Assembly (NCBI RefSeq): GCF_014303735.1
Contig: NZ_CP060296.1
Location: 2,491,501 to 2,555,500 of the forward strand
Source: Variovorax sp. PAMC28562
GTDB taxonomy: Bacteria > Pseudomonadota > Gammaproteobacteria > Burkholderiales > Burkholderiaceae_C
DNA length: 64,000 nucleotides
Direction: 5' to 3'
The position numbers were made by a program, and so were the translations under genes. This document shows positions 34,735 through 44,582 of the stretch, in pieces; position 1 is the first letter of the stretch; each line of letters starts with the position of its first letter. The notes below the pieces were generated by a model. That model was given only the letters and a program-made list of their open reading frames with translations, ran no database searches and was not told the origin of the DNA.

Positions 34735-36042
34735 ATGCCTTCGAGCCCCCCGTCATCGACGCCGTTCAGCGCACATCCGGTGCCGTATTCCATCGACTCG
34801 CCCGACATGCGGCGTGCGGGCCGGGAACTGCTTTCGCTGGCGCTGATCGATGCACGCAATCACACGTTGCACCTCCTGTCGCTGTGCGAAAACGTGTGGG
34901 GCTCGGTCGAGTTGCCGGCCGTTGCTGCGTATGCAGAGGGCGAAGAGGGTGTCGCGTCGCCGGTCTGGATGGCCGGCCACGTCGGCTGGTTTTCCGAGTG
35001 GTGGATCGCCCGAAACACGCAGCGTGCCTTCGGCGCCGATTGCCCGGCGCGTCCGACGCGTCTGGCTGCCATCGACCCCAACGCGGACGACTGGTGGAAC
35101 CCGACACAGCGCGCGCCCGACACGCGCTGGTTGCCCGACTTGCCCGACCTGAGCCAAACCAAGGCCTATCTGCTCGAAACGCTGGAGAGCACGCTCGAAC
35201 TTCTGGAGCACGCGGCAGAAACGGATGCCGGGCTGTACTTCTATCGGCTCGCGTTGTTCTATGAAGATTTGTGCGGCGAGCAGCTGGTCGTGACGGCGCA
35301 AGCGCTCGGTTTGCCGCTCGGCATCGAGCAGACCCCGACTTCCGTCACGCGTGAACCCTTGCTGGTGCCCGCGACGACGTGGGAGCTAGGTTTGCCCGAT
35401 GCCGGTTTCGTCTTTGCACAGGAACTCGGCGGCGACCGCATCGAAGTGCCGGAGTTCGAGATCGATGCGCAGCCGATCACCTGGAGCCAATTCATCGAGT
35501 TCGTCGACGATGGCGGCTACGACGCGAGCGCGCTATGGCATCCCGAGGGATGGCGCTGGCTCAACGCGCAGGTCGAAGGGCGTCGCGCGCCACGCTACGT
35601 CGAGCAGATCGGCGGTGCGCGGCATGGCAGCGGGGGCTCGGTGCTGCAACGCCGCTTCGGCACCACGGTGCGTGCTGCGGGCCAACAGAGTGCCGTGCAC
35701 TTGAGCTGGTGGGAGGCCGATGCCTGGGCCCGCTGGGCCGGTCGCCGCGTCGCGACCGAAGTCGAGTGGGAGATCGCTGCGCACACGGCGGCACGCCGTG
35801 GCTTTCGGTGGTCCGATGTGCAGGAGTGGACCGCTGGAACCTTGCAGCCGTGGGTCGGCTTCAAGGCCGACCCGTGGAGTGCCGGCAGTGCCTTCGATCC
35901 GGTGCCCGCCTTTGGCCAGGCGCGCGTGCTGCGCGGTGCATCCTTCGCGACGCGCGCCCGGCTGCGCTCCGACAAGCGACGCGACTTTGCTGCGCCGGGT
36001 CGTGACGATGGCTTCTTCGGATTCAGAACCTGCGCGGTTTGA
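34735..36042 (+). CDS. EgtB/SenA-family protein lacking two predicted iron ligands
   Basis: A 435-residue protein of the EgtB-related (SenA-type) family: an N-terminal DinB-like domain (ELLSLALIDARNHTLHLLSLCE) and a C-terminal formylglycine-generating-enzyme/SUMF1-like domain (FEIDAQPITWSQFIEFVDDGGYD, then VHLSWWEADAWARWAGRR, then RVLRGASFATRARL, then GFFGFRTC). EgtB enzymes join histidine betaine to a sulfur donor; SenA makes selenoneine using an iron centre held by three His. Here His82 is kept (AGHVGWFSEWW), but the second motif reads FYEDLCGEQL where the family has HExxHxE. Tyr176 and Cys180 replace the two His ligands. Fold-level residues are otherwise well kept, so this looks like a repurposed paralogue rather than random decay. 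No glycosyltransferase or SelD-like gene lies nearby. Confidence 0.8.
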   Translation: MPSSPPSSTPFSAHPVPYSIDSPDMRRAGRELLSLALIDARNHTLHLLSLCENVWGSVELPAVAAYAEGEEGVASPVWMAGHVGWFSEWWIARNTQRAFGADCPARPTRLAAIDPNADDWWNPTQRAPDTRWLPDLPDLSQTKAYLLETLESTLELLEHAAETDAGLYFYRLALFYEDLCGEQLVVTAQALGLPLGIEQTPTSVTREPLLVPATTWELGLPDAGFVFAQELGGDRIEVPEFEIDAQPITWSQFIEFVDDGGYDASALWHPEGWRWLNAQVEGRRAPRYVEQIGGARHGSGGSVLQRRFGTTVRAAGQQSAVHLSWWEADAWARWAGRRVATEVEWEIAAHTAARRGFRWSDVQEWTAGTLQPWVGFKADPWSAGSAFDPVPAFGQARVLRGASFATRARLRSDKRRDFAAPGRDDGFFGFRTCAV

Positions 36043-36086
36043 CGACGGCCGGTGGCCAGGCTGCGCTCGCACCCATTTTTTCAAAG

Positions 36087-37463
36087 TCAGTCTGCGCCCA
36101 GCGGCGGCGCCACATCCTCCAGCGATTTGCGTTCCGCGTCCACGCCCATCCGCAGGGCCAGCAAGCCCGCCACGATGACCAGCGCGGCGCCGATGCAATA
36201 GCCGACCGTCACCGCGCCGCGGCTGCCGGTTTCGATCAGCATGCCGAACAACACTGGCGCAGCGAAACCACCCGCGCCTGTGCCCACTGCATAGAAGATC
36301 GAGATGGCCAGCGCCCGCATCTCCAGAGGAAACACCTCGCTCACCGTCAGATACGCCGAGCTGGCCGCCGCCGACGCCAGAAAGAACACGGCGGACCAGC
36401 ACAGCGCCTGCGTCAATGCGTCGAGCCAACCCAGCATGAACGCGTCGCCGGTGAGCGCCAGCCCGACGCCCGACAGCACATAGGTGAACGCGATCATCCT
36501 GCGCCGCCCGATGCGATCGAACAGCGGGCCGAGCAGCAACGGACCGAGCACGTTGCCGAGCGCGAACGGAAAGATGTAGAGCGCCACGCGGCCTTCGGGC
36601 ACGCCATGAAAGCGCGTGAGCACCAGCGCGTAGGTGAAGAAGATCGCGTTGTAGAAAAAGGCCTGCGAAATCATTAGCGCCATCGCGACCACGCTGCGGC
36701 GCCGGTACTTGCGCAACAGCACGTGCGCGACTTCGCGCATCGTTGGCGGCGTGCGCCGACCCGACGCCGTCAAGCCGACCGCCGGTGGCAGCGGTCCGCA
36801 TTCCGCTGCCACTTCGCATTCGATGGTGTCGAGGATGCGGCGAGCTTCTTCTTCGCGGCCTTGCGCGATCAGCCAGCGCGGACTTTCAGGCACGTCGCGC
36901 CGCACCAGCAATATGGCGACGGCCAGCACTGCGCCGAGTCCGAAGCCGACGCGCCAGCCCCAGACCGGCCCGAGCACGCGCGGGTCTAGCAGTACCAGAC
37001 TGAGCCCGGCACCGAGCGCTGCACCGACCCAGAAACTTCCGTTGATCGCGAGGTTGACACGCCCCCGCAGCCGCGCCGGAATGAGTTCGTCGATGGCCGA
37101 GTTGATGGCCGCGTATTCGCCGCCGATGCCCAGTCCGGTGACGAACCGGCAGAGCGCGAAGAAGGCGAAGTCGTTCGAGAACGCCGTCGCCAGCGTGCCG
37201 ATCGTGTAAACCACCAGCGTGATGAGAAACAGCTTCTTGCGGCCGAGCCTGTCGGTCAGCCGGCCAAACAGCAGGGCACCCACGACCGCACCGGCGATGT
37301 AGACGGAACCCGACCAGCCGATCTCGGTCGCGGTGAGCGCCAGCGTGTCGGCACGTTCGAGCACCGCGCCGATCGAGCCGACCAGCGTCACTTCGAGTCC
37401 GTCGAGCACCCAAGCGATACCGAGCGCCATGACCACGCGCCAGTGCCAGCGCGACCACGGCAA
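36087..37463 (-). CDS. MFS transporter, sugar-porter-like
   Basis: A 458-residue major facilitator superfamily protein with twelve predicted helices. Conserved motifs are VLDGLEVTLVGSIG in helix 1, GRLTDRLGRKKLFL in the 2-3 loop, GLGIGGEYAAINSAIDELIPARLRGR in the helix 4-5 region, DVPESPRWLIAQGR in the central loop and GPLFDRIGRRRMIAF in the second half. This pattern fits the metabolite:H+ symporter/sugar-porter group that takes up organic acids or aromatic acids. The start is uncertain: the best candidate is TTG at 37463, but the frame is open further upstream (ATDIPARLDRLPW), with no ATG or GTG, into the end of the kinase gene. It follows the kinase by 44 bp on the same strand. Confidence 0.87.
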   Translation of the reverse strand: MPWSRWHWRVVMALGIAWVLDGLEVTLVGSIGAVLERADTLALTATEIGWSGSVYIAGAVVGALLFGRLTDRLGRKKLFLITLVVYTIGTLATAFSNDFAFFALCRFVTGLGIGGEYAAINSAIDELIPARLRGRVNLAINGSFWVGAALGAGLSLVLLDPRVLGPVWGWRVGFGLGAVLAVAILLVRRDVPESPRWLIAQGREEEARRILDTIECEVAAECGPLPPAVGLTASGRRTPPTMREVAHVLLRKYRRRSVVAMALMISQAFFYNAIFFTYALVLTRFHGVPEGRVALYIFPFALGNVLGPLLLGPLFDRIGRRRMIAFTYVLSGVGLALTGDAFMLGWLDALTQALCWSAVFFLASAAASSAYLTVSEVFPLEMRALAISIFYAVGTGAGGFAAPVLFGMLIETGSRGAVTVGYCIGAALVIVAGLLALRMGVDAERKSLEDVAPPLGAD

Positions 37464-37507
37464 GCGGTCGAGCCGCGCCGGAATATCGGTCGCGCGGGCG
37501 GACGCGA

Positions 37508-40500
37508 TCAGCTCGACGGCCCTCGCACGATCTGCTCGATGTGCTGCGCGAAATCGTCGATTGCGAAGGGCTTGGCGATCAGGTCCATGCCAGGCTCCAG
37601 AAACTCGGCGCGGGTCGTTGCATGTTCCGCATAGCCGGTCATGAAAAGCACGTGCAAGCCGGGCCGCTGCTGGCGTGCGAACTCCGCCAATTGCCGTCCG
37701 TTGATGCCTGGCAGGCCAACGTCGGTCACCAGCAGGTCGATCGGCACCGCGGACTGCAATATCGGCATGGCCGTGGTGCCGTCGACGGCCTCGATGGTGC
37801 GATAGCCGAGGTCGGCCAGCACGTCGAGGACCAGCAGTCGAACGGCCGGATCGTCCTCGACCACCATCACGACCTCGCCGCGCCCCTGTGGAAGCGCAGC
37901 GGCTGCGGCTTCCGCCTCGACGGCTGCAGCGGCGTCGGCATGGGCTGGCGGCAAATAGAGCGTCACGCGCGTGCCGTGGCCGACCCGGCTTTCGATGCGG
38001 ACATGGCCGCGCGACTGTTGTGCGAAGCCGTACACCATGGAGAGTCCGAGTCCGGTGCCCTGGCCAATCGGCTTGGTCGTAAAGAAGGGGTCGAACACTT
38101 TGGCCAGGACTTCAGGCGACATGCCGGTGCCGGTGTCGGCGACCGAAATGGCGATGTAGTCGCCGGCGTCCAGGCCTTCGTGATGGCGCGTTTCGGATTC
38201 GCGCAGCGTCGCATGGCCGGTCGACAAGATCAGAGCACCGCCATGCGGCATGGCATCGCGCGCATTGATGGCCAGGTTGAGAATGGCGCTTTCGAGTTGC
38301 GGCTCGTCACCCAGCGCAGCGCCTACGCCGTCGGCCAACTGCACCTCGAGCCGCACCTGCTCGCCCAGCGAGCGGCGCAGCAGGTCTTCCATCGAGCCGA
38401 TCAGTGCGTTGACATCGACCGCGCGCGGGTCGAGCGTCTGGCGCCGCGAGAACGCCAGCAGACGTTGAATGAGCGCGGCTGCACGATGCGCCGACTGTGT
38501 TGCCGAACTCATGTAGCGATCGAGGTCGTTGGTGCGGCCCAGCGCGACGCGGCGCCGCACGATCTCGATCGAGCCGGTGATGCCTTGCAGCAGGTTATTG
38601 AAGTCGTGCGCGATGCCGCCGGTGAGTTGCCCGATGGCTTCCATCTTCTGGCTTTGGCGCAGCCGCGACTCGGAGTCGCGCAGCGCCGTGATGTCGCGCC
38701 CGACTGCATGAAGAGAGTCCGTGTCGGGCACCGCGCTCCATGACAACGTGCGGTAGCTGCCATCCTTGTGGCGGTACCGGTTTTCGAAGCGCAGCGTGAT
38801 CTGCCCACGCGACAGTTTGGCGATTTCGGCCACCGTCGAGTCGATGTCGTCCGGGTGCACAAACTCGAGCAGGGGCTGGCCGACCAGTTCCGTTTCGGTC
38901 CAGCCGAGCAACGTTTCCCAGGCCGGGTTGATCGCCCGAATGATGCCGTCGAAGTCGCCGACGACCATGATGTCGGCGCTTAGCTGCCACAGCCGGTCGC
39001 GGTCGCGCGTGCGCTCTTGGACGCTTTGCGCGAGGCGCTCCTGTGCTGCCTTCTGGTCGTTGATGTCGGTGTTGGTACCGACCCAGCGCATCGGCGCGCT
39101 GCCTTCGCCGGTTTCGCCGACGTGGCCGTCGCCGTCCTGCACCGGATGGGCGCGTACCAGATGCCAACGGTAGTCGCCGTCGAGCCGACGAAGCCGAAAT
39201 TCCGCCGCGTAGGGCAATTGCGTCGCAAGCGAAAGCTGCCATTGCCCGACGACATCGGGCAGGTCGTCTGGATGGACGATCGTCGCCCAGCCGTTGCCTT
39301 CGAGCTGCTCGAAGTGCATGCCGGAGTACTCATAGACCTGGTCGTTGAACCAGTCGAGCCGGCCGTCTCCTGCTGCGGTCCAGACCTGGTTGGGCACTGC
39401 CTGGGCCAGCGCACGAAAGCGGCCCTCGCTCTGGCGCAAAGTCGCTTCGACCTGCTTGGCTCCTGTGATGTCCTGCACCACGCCGCGCAACAACATCGGC
39501 TTGCCGGCGTCGTTGCGAACCAGTTCGGCACGCCGTGCGATCCAGCGCAGCGACTGATCGTCGGCGCGGCGAATGCGGTATTCGACATTGAGGCGCAACG
39601 AGCCGTCGACGCGGTTCGTGAGCGTCGACATGGGCTCTACGGCGTCGATGCGCAAGGTGTCGACGACCGAGGCCTGGAATTCAGGCCGCACCGGCACGCC
39701 GAAGATGCGACAGAACTCTGCCGACACGCTCAGTTCGTTGGTCGCGATGTCGAGCAGGAAGACGCCGATGCCACCCGCCGCCTGCGCCAGTCGCAGTTGC
39801 TTGTTAGTCTCGCGCAGCGCCTGTTCGGCGAGCTTGCGGCTGTCGATGTCGACCATCACGCCCGGAAAGCGCAGGGGCCGGTTCATCGCATCGTGTTCTA
39901 CGTAGCCGCTGGCCTCCACCCATAACCAGCGAGCGTCGAGCGTGCGCATCCGGTACTCGACGCTATAAGGTGTACCTTTCTCCAGCGACTCGGCGATGGC
40001 TGCCTGCACTTTGGGCAGGTCTTCAGGATGAAGCGCCTCGAGAAATCGCGAAATCGGCAGGCCGCCTTGCCCGTCCGGCACCTGCAAGCAAAAAGCCGCC
40101 GCGAGGGCTTCGTCGGCGAACACCATGTCAGTCTGCACGTCCCACATCCAGGTGCCGACGATGGCGCTCGCATTCATGGCAAGCGCGGTGCGCCGGGACG
40201 CATCGCGAAGGCGCGTTTCACTTTCGGCAAGTGCCAGGCGACCGTGTACGCGTTCGGTGGTTTCGTTCACAAGACACAGCACGCCGCCGATGTGGCCGTC
40301 GGCCTCGCGCACAGGCGAAAACGAAACGTCGAAGAACACTTCTTCGAGATGGCCATGGCGATCGATATGGAACGGTCTGTCGATGGCCGAAAAGCTCTCG
40401 CCCTGTTGCAACACCTGGTTCAACAGCGGGCCAAGGTCGTCCCACAGCTCCGCCCAGTTTTCTGCCGCCGGCCTTCCGAAGGCTGCCGGGTGCTTCAGGC

Positions 40501-40726
40501 CGATGGTCGGCGCGTAGGCGTCGTTGTACAGCGCGACCAGGTCGGGCCCCCAGAAAAGCACCATCTGCGCATGCGCCGGCAACATCAATTCGAGCGTCGT
40601 GCGCAAGGCTTGCGGCCAAGCCGATGGGGCCCCCAAAGGCGAGCGACGGGCATCGAGCCCACGCGCCAACGCTGCCGCCTCGCCGGCGCCAGCCGGCCAT
40701 CCGAGCAAGGAAGATTCGCGCTTCAT
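37508..40726 (-). CDS. Hybrid histidine kinase with multiple PAS domains and a C-terminal receiver
   Basis: A 1072-residue cytoplasmic hybrid sensor kinase without membrane helices. It has an N-terminal GAF/PAS-like sensor ([19 protein letters not shown]), then four PAS/PAC repeats (for example [19 protein letters not shown], then [17 protein letters not shown], then [23 protein letters not shown], then [20 protein letters not shown]). The HisKA phosphoacceptor is in [17 protein letters not shown], and the HATPase has N box [18 protein letters not shown] and [10 protein letters not shown]. The receiver phospho-Asp is in [13 protein letters not shown] and the conserved Lys in IAKPF. The ATG at 40726 starts [10 protein letters not shown]. 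The kinase and the MFS gene downstream form a pair, so it may control uptake of the transported compound. It is divergent from msrB. Confidence 0.9.
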   Translation of the reverse strand: MKRESSLLGWPAGAGEAAALARGLDARRSPLGAPSAWPQALRTTLELMLPAHAQMVLFWGPDLVALYNDAYAPTIGLKHPAAFGRPAAENWAELWDDLGPLLNQVLQQGESFSAIDRPFHIDRHGHLEEVFFDVSFSPVREADGHIGGVLCLVNETTERVHGRLALAESETRLRDASRRTALAMNASAIVGTWMWDVQTDMVFADEALAAAFCLQVPDGQGGLPISRFLEALHPEDLPKVQAAIAESLEKGTPYSVEYRMRTLDARWLWVEASGYVEHDAMNRPLRFPGVMVDIDSRKLAEQALRETNKQLRLAQAAGGIGVFLLDIATNELSVSAEFCRIFGVPVRPEFQASVVDTLRIDAVEPMSTLTNRVDGSLRLNVEYRIRRADDQSLRWIARRAELVRNDAGKPMLLRGVVQDITGAKQVEATLRQSEGRFRALAQAVPNQVWTAAGDGRLDWFNDQVYEYSGMHFEQLEGNGWATIVHPDDLPDVVGQWQLSLATQLPYAAEFRLRRLDGDYRWHLVRAHPVQDGDGHVGETGEGSAPMRWVGTNTDINDQKAAQERLAQSVQERTRDRDRLWQLSADIMVVGDFDGIIRAINPAWETLLGWTETELVGQPLLEFVHPDDIDSTVAEIAKLSRGQITLRFENRYRHKDGSYRTLSWSAVPDTDSLHAVGRDITALRDSESRLRQSQKMEAIGQLTGGIAHDFNNLLQGITGSIEIVRRRVALGRTNDLDRYMSSATQSAHRAAALIQRLLAFSRRQTLDPRAVDVNALIGSMEDLLRRSLGEQVRLEVQLADGVGAALGDEPQLESAILNLAINARDAMPHGGALILSTGHATLRESETRHHEGLDAGDYIAISVADTGTGMSPEVLAKVFDPFFTTKPIGQGTGLGLSMVYGFAQQSRGHVRIESRVGHGTRVTLYLPPAHADAAAAVEAEAAAAALPQGRGEVVMVVEDDPAVRLLVLDVLADLGYRTIEAVDGTTAMPILQSAVPIDLLVTDVGLPGINGRQLAEFARQQRPGLHVLFMTGYAEHATTRAEFLEPGMDLIAKPFAIDDFAQHIEQIVRGPSS

Positions 40727-40874
40727 CAAAATATTATGGGAGGTGCGCAAGTGCTTTGTTGTCCGGAAAAGTCCCAGTAAAAGAATCCGCGAAGTGTTTA
40801 TCTGCGTACACACCATGTACCAAACGCCGCCGAAACTCCGGATTGCGTCCACCAGACATCTCATCGGAGAACCC

Positions 40875-41363
40875 ATGGCACCCCGCAGGCAATTTCTGTT
40901 CACTCTCGCGGCCGGCGCGCTCGGCACGCTTCCCGGCTTGTTGCTCACTCCGGTCGCCCGCGCCGCCAAGGCCTACGAGGTGACGCACACCGAGGCACAG
41001 TGGAAGGCGATGCTCACGCCAGAGCAATTTCAGGTGCTTCGCCAGGCGGGCACCGAGCGGCCGTACTCCAGCCCGCTCGACAAGGAAAAGCGCATCGGCA
41101 CGTTCTCGTGCGCTGGCTGCAAGTTGCCGTTGTTCTCGTCGACCACCAAGTTCGACAGCCGCACCGGCTGGCCCAGCTTCTACCAGCCGATGGACAACTC
41201 GGTCGAAAAGACGTCTGACAACAGCCTGGGCATGAGCCGGGACGAGGTGCTGTGCCGGCGCTGCGGCGGCCACCTGGGTCACGTTTTCGACGACGGTCCG
41301 CCGCCGACCGGCCTGCGCTACTGCATGAACGGTCTGGCGATGGCGTTCACCGTCCAGACCTGA
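40875..41363 (+). CDS. msrB: Peptide-methionine (R)-S-oxide reductase, Tat-exported
   Basis: A 162-residue MsrB that repairs methionine-R-sulfoxide. It has a twin-arginine signal (MAPRRQFLFTLAAGALGTLPGLLL), so it acts in the periplasm. Zn-binding Cys pairs are in CAGC and CRRCGGHLGHVFDDG, and the catalytic Cys is in RYCMNGLAM. The WPSFYQPM segment is typical. It is not fused to MsrA and no msrA or msrPQ gene is close. It is divergent from the hybrid kinase and converges with fdsD. Confidence 0.9.
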   Translation: MAPRRQFLFTLAAGALGTLPGLLLTPVARAAKAYEVTHTEAQWKAMLTPEQFQVLRQAGTERPYSSPLDKEKRIGTFSCAGCKLPLFSSTTKFDSRTGWPSFYQPMDNSVEKTSDNSLGMSRDEVLCRRCGGHLGHVFDDGPPPTGLRYCMNGLAMAFTVQT

Positions 41364-41403
41364 GCCGGGCGCCGGGCCCCCGGGCGCTTCCGATGCGCTC
41401 CGG

Positions 41404-41637
41404 TCAGCCCAACACGTCGCGGTGCAGGCTGATTGCTTCGACGACCATTGCGCTTAAGTCGGTGGTGTCGCCTGGGCCACTTTGGTCGACGTGCGCCAGT
41501 AACGCACGCCGCATGCGCGGTTCCCAGAATCTCTTCAAGTGATGCGCAATGCCTTCCAGCGCCTCCTCGCGGTCGGGCATGGCCTCGAAAAAGGTGCCGA
41601 TCTGGTTGGCCATGCGCACCAGCGAATCAACTTGCAT
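41404..41637 (-). CDS. fdsD: Formate dehydrogenase delta subunit
   Basis: A 77-residue helical protein of the FdsD family (QVDSLVRMANQIGTFFEAMPDREEALEGIAHHLKRFWEPRMR). It is needed for assembly of active soluble NAD-linked formate dehydrogenase. Its start is 12 bp downstream of fdsA. In known fds operons (fdsGBACD) a FdsC/FdhD-type gene separates fdsA and fdsD; here it is missing. Confidence 0.88.
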   Translation of the reverse strand: MQVDSLVRMANQIGTFFEAMPDREEALEGIAHHLKRFWEPRMRRALLAHVDQSGPGDTTDLSAMVVEAISLHRDVLG

Positions 41638-41649
41638 CGCGCACGACCG

Positions 41650-44532
41650 TCATTTCGCCGACGCGGCATCTGCTGGCTCGGCGCGCGCAGCCAACAGATC
41701 CAGCTGCACCTTGTGGAACCGGCTGTATTCCTGCTGCCACGCAGAAGGCTGCATCACCGGCATGACCTGCACCGCTGTCACCTTGTATTCAGGGCAGTTG
41801 GTGGCCCAGTCGGAGTTGTCGGTGGTGATGACGTTGGCGCCAGATTCCGGGAAGTGGAAGGTCGTGTAGACCACACCCGGCTGCATGCGCTCGGACACCG
41901 TTGCGCGCAGTACCGTCTCGCCGGCACGGCTCTGGATACCGACCCAGTCGTCTTCCGCGATGCCGCGCTCCTCGGCGTCGTGCGGATGGATTTCCAGCCG
42001 GTCTTCGCTGTGCCACTGGTTGTTGTCGGTGCGGCGGGTCTGCGCACCGACGTTGTATTGCGACAGGATGCGGCCAGTGGTCAGCAGCAGCGGAAACTTG
42101 CGCGTGACCTTCTCGTCCGTCGCTACGTACTGCGTGACGATGAACTTGCCCTTGCCACGCACGAAGGCGTCGACGTGCATGGTCGGCGTGCCCTCGGGCG
42201 CGTCGGCATTGCACGGCCACTGGATGCTGCCGAGTTCGTCGAGCCGCTCGTAGCTCACGCCGGAGAAAGTCGGCGTCAGCGCGGCGATCTCGTCCATGAT
42301 TTCTTTCGGGCTGGCGTAGTGCATCGGATAGCCCAGCGCCTGCGCCAGCTTCTGCGTCACTTCCCAATCTGCCAGTCCGGCCTTGGGCGGCATCACTTTG
42401 CGCACGCGCGAGATGCGCCGCTCGGCGTTGGTGAAAGTGCCGTCTTTTTCGAGGAACGACGAGCCGGGCAAAAACACGTGCGCGTACTTGGCGGTTTCGT
42501 TCAAAAACAGGTCTTGCACCACCACGCATTCCATCGCCATCATGGCGGCGGCCACGTGCTGCGTATTGGGGTCCGACTGCACGATGTCCTCGCCTTCGCA
42601 GTACAGACCCTTGAAGCTGCCGCTCAACGCCGCATCGAACATGTTGGGTATGCGCAGGCCCGGCTCGGGGCTGATCTCGACACCCCACGCTGCTTCGAAC
42701 GACGCGCGCGTGATGCTGTCGGATACGTGCCGGTAGCCGGGCAGTTCATGCGGGAACGAGCCCATGTCGCATGCACCTTGCACGTTGTTCTGTCCGCGCA
42801 ACGGGTTGATGCCCACACCTTCACGGCCGACGTTGCCGGTTGCCATCGCGAGGTTGGCAATGCCCATCACCATCGTCGATCCCTGGCTGTGTTCGGTCAC
42901 GCCCAGGCCGTAGTAGATGGCACCGTTCGCTGCATTCGCATAGAGCCGTGTCGCTGCGCGCAGGTCGGCCGCAGGCACGCCTGTCGCCGCTTGCATCGCT
43001 TCCGGCGAGTTCTCGGGCCGCGCGACAAACTCGCGCCATTCGCCAAACGACTTGGCGTCGCAGCGTTCGGCCACGAAGTCTTCGGCGACGAGCCCTTCGG
43101 TGACCACGACGTGCGCCATCGCGGTGATCACCGCCACGTTGGTGCCGGGCTTCAGCTGCAAGTGGTGATCCGCTTGCACATGCGGCGAGCGCACGATGTC
43201 GATGCGGCGTGGGTCGATCACGATCAGCCTGGCGCCAGCCACGGTGGCGCTGCCGCGCAGCCGCTTCTTCATGCGCGACGCGAACACCGGATGGCCGTCG
43301 GTCGGGTTCGCGCCGATGACCACGATCACGTCGGCTTGCTCGACCGACTTGAACGTCTGCGTGCCGGCGGACGTGCCGAGCGTCTGGCCCAGCCCATAGC
43401 CGGTCGGCGAGTGGCACACGCGCGCACAGGTGTCGACGTTGTTGTTGCCGAAAGCGGTGCGGACCAGCTTTTGCACCAGGTAGGTTTCTTCGTTGGTGCA
43501 GCGTGACGAGGTGATGCCACCGATCGAATCTTTGCCGTACTTGGCCTGCAGGCGCTTGAACTCGCTGGCCGCGTGGTTCACCGCCACATCCCAGCTCACC
43601 TCCTGCCATGGGTCGGTGATCTTCTCGCGGATCATCGGCTTCAACATCCGGTCTTGATGCGTTGCGTAGCCCCAGGCGAAACGGCCCTTGACGCACGAGT
43701 GGCCCTCGTTGGCCTTGCCGTCTTTCCACGGCGTCATGCGCACGACTTCGTTGCCCTTCATCTCGGCCTTGAAGCCGCAACCCACGCCGCAGTAGGCGCA
43801 GGTGGTGATGACGCTGTGCTCCGGCTGGCCGAGCCAGATGACCGACTTCTCCTGCAGCGTGGCGGTCGGGCAGGCCGAGACGCAGGCGCCGCAGCTCACG
43901 CATTCCGACTCCATGAAGGGCTCGTCTTGCCCCGGCGACACGCGCGACTCGAAGCCGCGGCCGCTGATCGTCAGCGCAAAGGTACCCTGTGTTTCTTCGC
44001 AGGCGCGCACGCAGCGGTTGCACACGATGCACTTGGCCGGGTCGTAGGTGAAGTAGGGGTTCGACTCGTCTTTCTTCGCCTTCAGATGGTTGGCGCCGTC
44101 GAAGCCGTAGCGGACGTTGCGCAAGCCGGTCACGCCCGCCATGTCCTGCAGTTCGCAGTCGCCATTGGCCGCGCAGGTCAGGCAGTCGAGCGGATGGTCG
44201 GAGATGTAGAGCTCCATCACGCCCTTGCGCAATTGCTGCAGCTTGGGCGTTTGCGTGCGCACTTTCATGCCGGCCTCGGCAGGCGTGGTGCACGAGGCCG
44301 GATAGCCCTTGCGACCGTCGATCTCGACCAGGCACAGACGGCAAGAGCCGAAGGGTTCCAGGCTGTCGGTCGCGCAGAGCTTGGGCACCTGGATGCCGGC
44401 GTCGACGGCAGCGCGCATCAACGACGTGCCGGCCGGCACGGTCACCTCGTTGCCGTCGATTTCGAGCGTGACCTCGCGCGGCGATTCGCGACGGGGCGTG
44501 CCGTAGTCGGTGTCCTTGTGGGTGTCCAGCAT
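41650..44532 (-). CDS. fdsA: Formate dehydrogenase alpha subunit (NAD-dependent, molybdenum)
   Basis: A 960-residue catalytic subunit. The N-terminal ferredoxin-like part has [2Fe-2S] ligands in CRLCLVEIDGRKGYPASC and a His-ligated cluster region (CLTCAANGDCELQ). Two 4Fe-4S sites follow (CIVCNRCVRACEE and CVSCGACVSACPTA), then a further cluster at the start of the molybdopterin domain (CAYCGVGCG). The molybdenum-ligand Cys lies in ARVCHSPTGYGLGQTLG, and bis-MGD-binding motifs such as GANPTDGHPVFASRM and LTTGRILSQYNVGAQTRR are present. It oxidises formate to CO2 and passes electrons to FdsBG and NAD+. It works with fdsG and fdsB immediately upstream. Molybdate is supplied by modABC, 7 kb away. 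Confidence 0.95.
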   Translation of the reverse strand: MLDTHKDTDYGTPRRESPREVTLEIDGNEVTVPAGTSLMRAAVDAGIQVPKLCATDSLEPFGSCRLCLVEIDGRKGYPASCTTPAEAGMKVRTQTPKLQQLRKGVMELYISDHPLDCLTCAANGDCELQDMAGVTGLRNVRYGFDGANHLKAKKDESNPYFTYDPAKCIVCNRCVRACEETQGTFALTISGRGFESRVSPGQDEPFMESECVSCGACVSACPTATLQEKSVIWLGQPEHSVITTCAYCGVGCGFKAEMKGNEVVRMTPWKDGKANEGHSCVKGRFAWGYATHQDRMLKPMIREKITDPWQEVSWDVAVNHAASEFKRLQAKYGKDSIGGITSSRCTNEETYLVQKLVRTAFGNNNVDTCARVCHSPTGYGLGQTLGTSAGTQTFKSVEQADVIVVIGANPTDGHPVFASRMKKRLRGSATVAGARLIVIDPRRIDIVRSPHVQADHHLQLKPGTNVAVITAMAHVVVTEGLVAEDFVAERCDAKSFGEWREFVARPENSPEAMQAATGVPAADLRAATRLYANAANGAIYYGLGVTEHSQGSTMVMGIANLAMATGNVGREGVGINPLRGQNNVQGACDMGSFPHELPGYRHVSDSITRASFEAAWGVEISPEPGLRIPNMFDAALSGSFKGLYCEGEDIVQSDPNTQHVAAAMMAMECVVVQDLFLNETAKYAHVFLPGSSFLEKDGTFTNAERRISRVRKVMPPKAGLADWEVTQKLAQALGYPMHYASPKEIMDEIAALTPTFSGVSYERLDELGSIQWPCNADAPEGTPTMHVDAFVRGKGKFIVTQYVATDEKVTRKFPLLLTTGRILSQYNVGAQTRRTDNNQWHSEDRLEIHPHDAEERGIAEDDWVGIQSRAGETVLRATVSERMQPGVVYTTFHFPESGANVITTDNSDWATNCPEYKVTAVQVMPVMQPSAWQQEYSRFHKVQLDLLAARAEPADAASAK

Positions 44533-44582
44533 GGGTTGGTCCTGTGACTTCGTTTGACGGCTTCAGGCCTGTTCAGGCCGGT

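Noticed and set aside
34735..36042. Functional ergothioneine (EgtB) or selenoneine (SenA) synthase
   Set aside because: Two of three predicted iron-ligand His are replaced and partner genes are absent, so the enzyme name is not supported.
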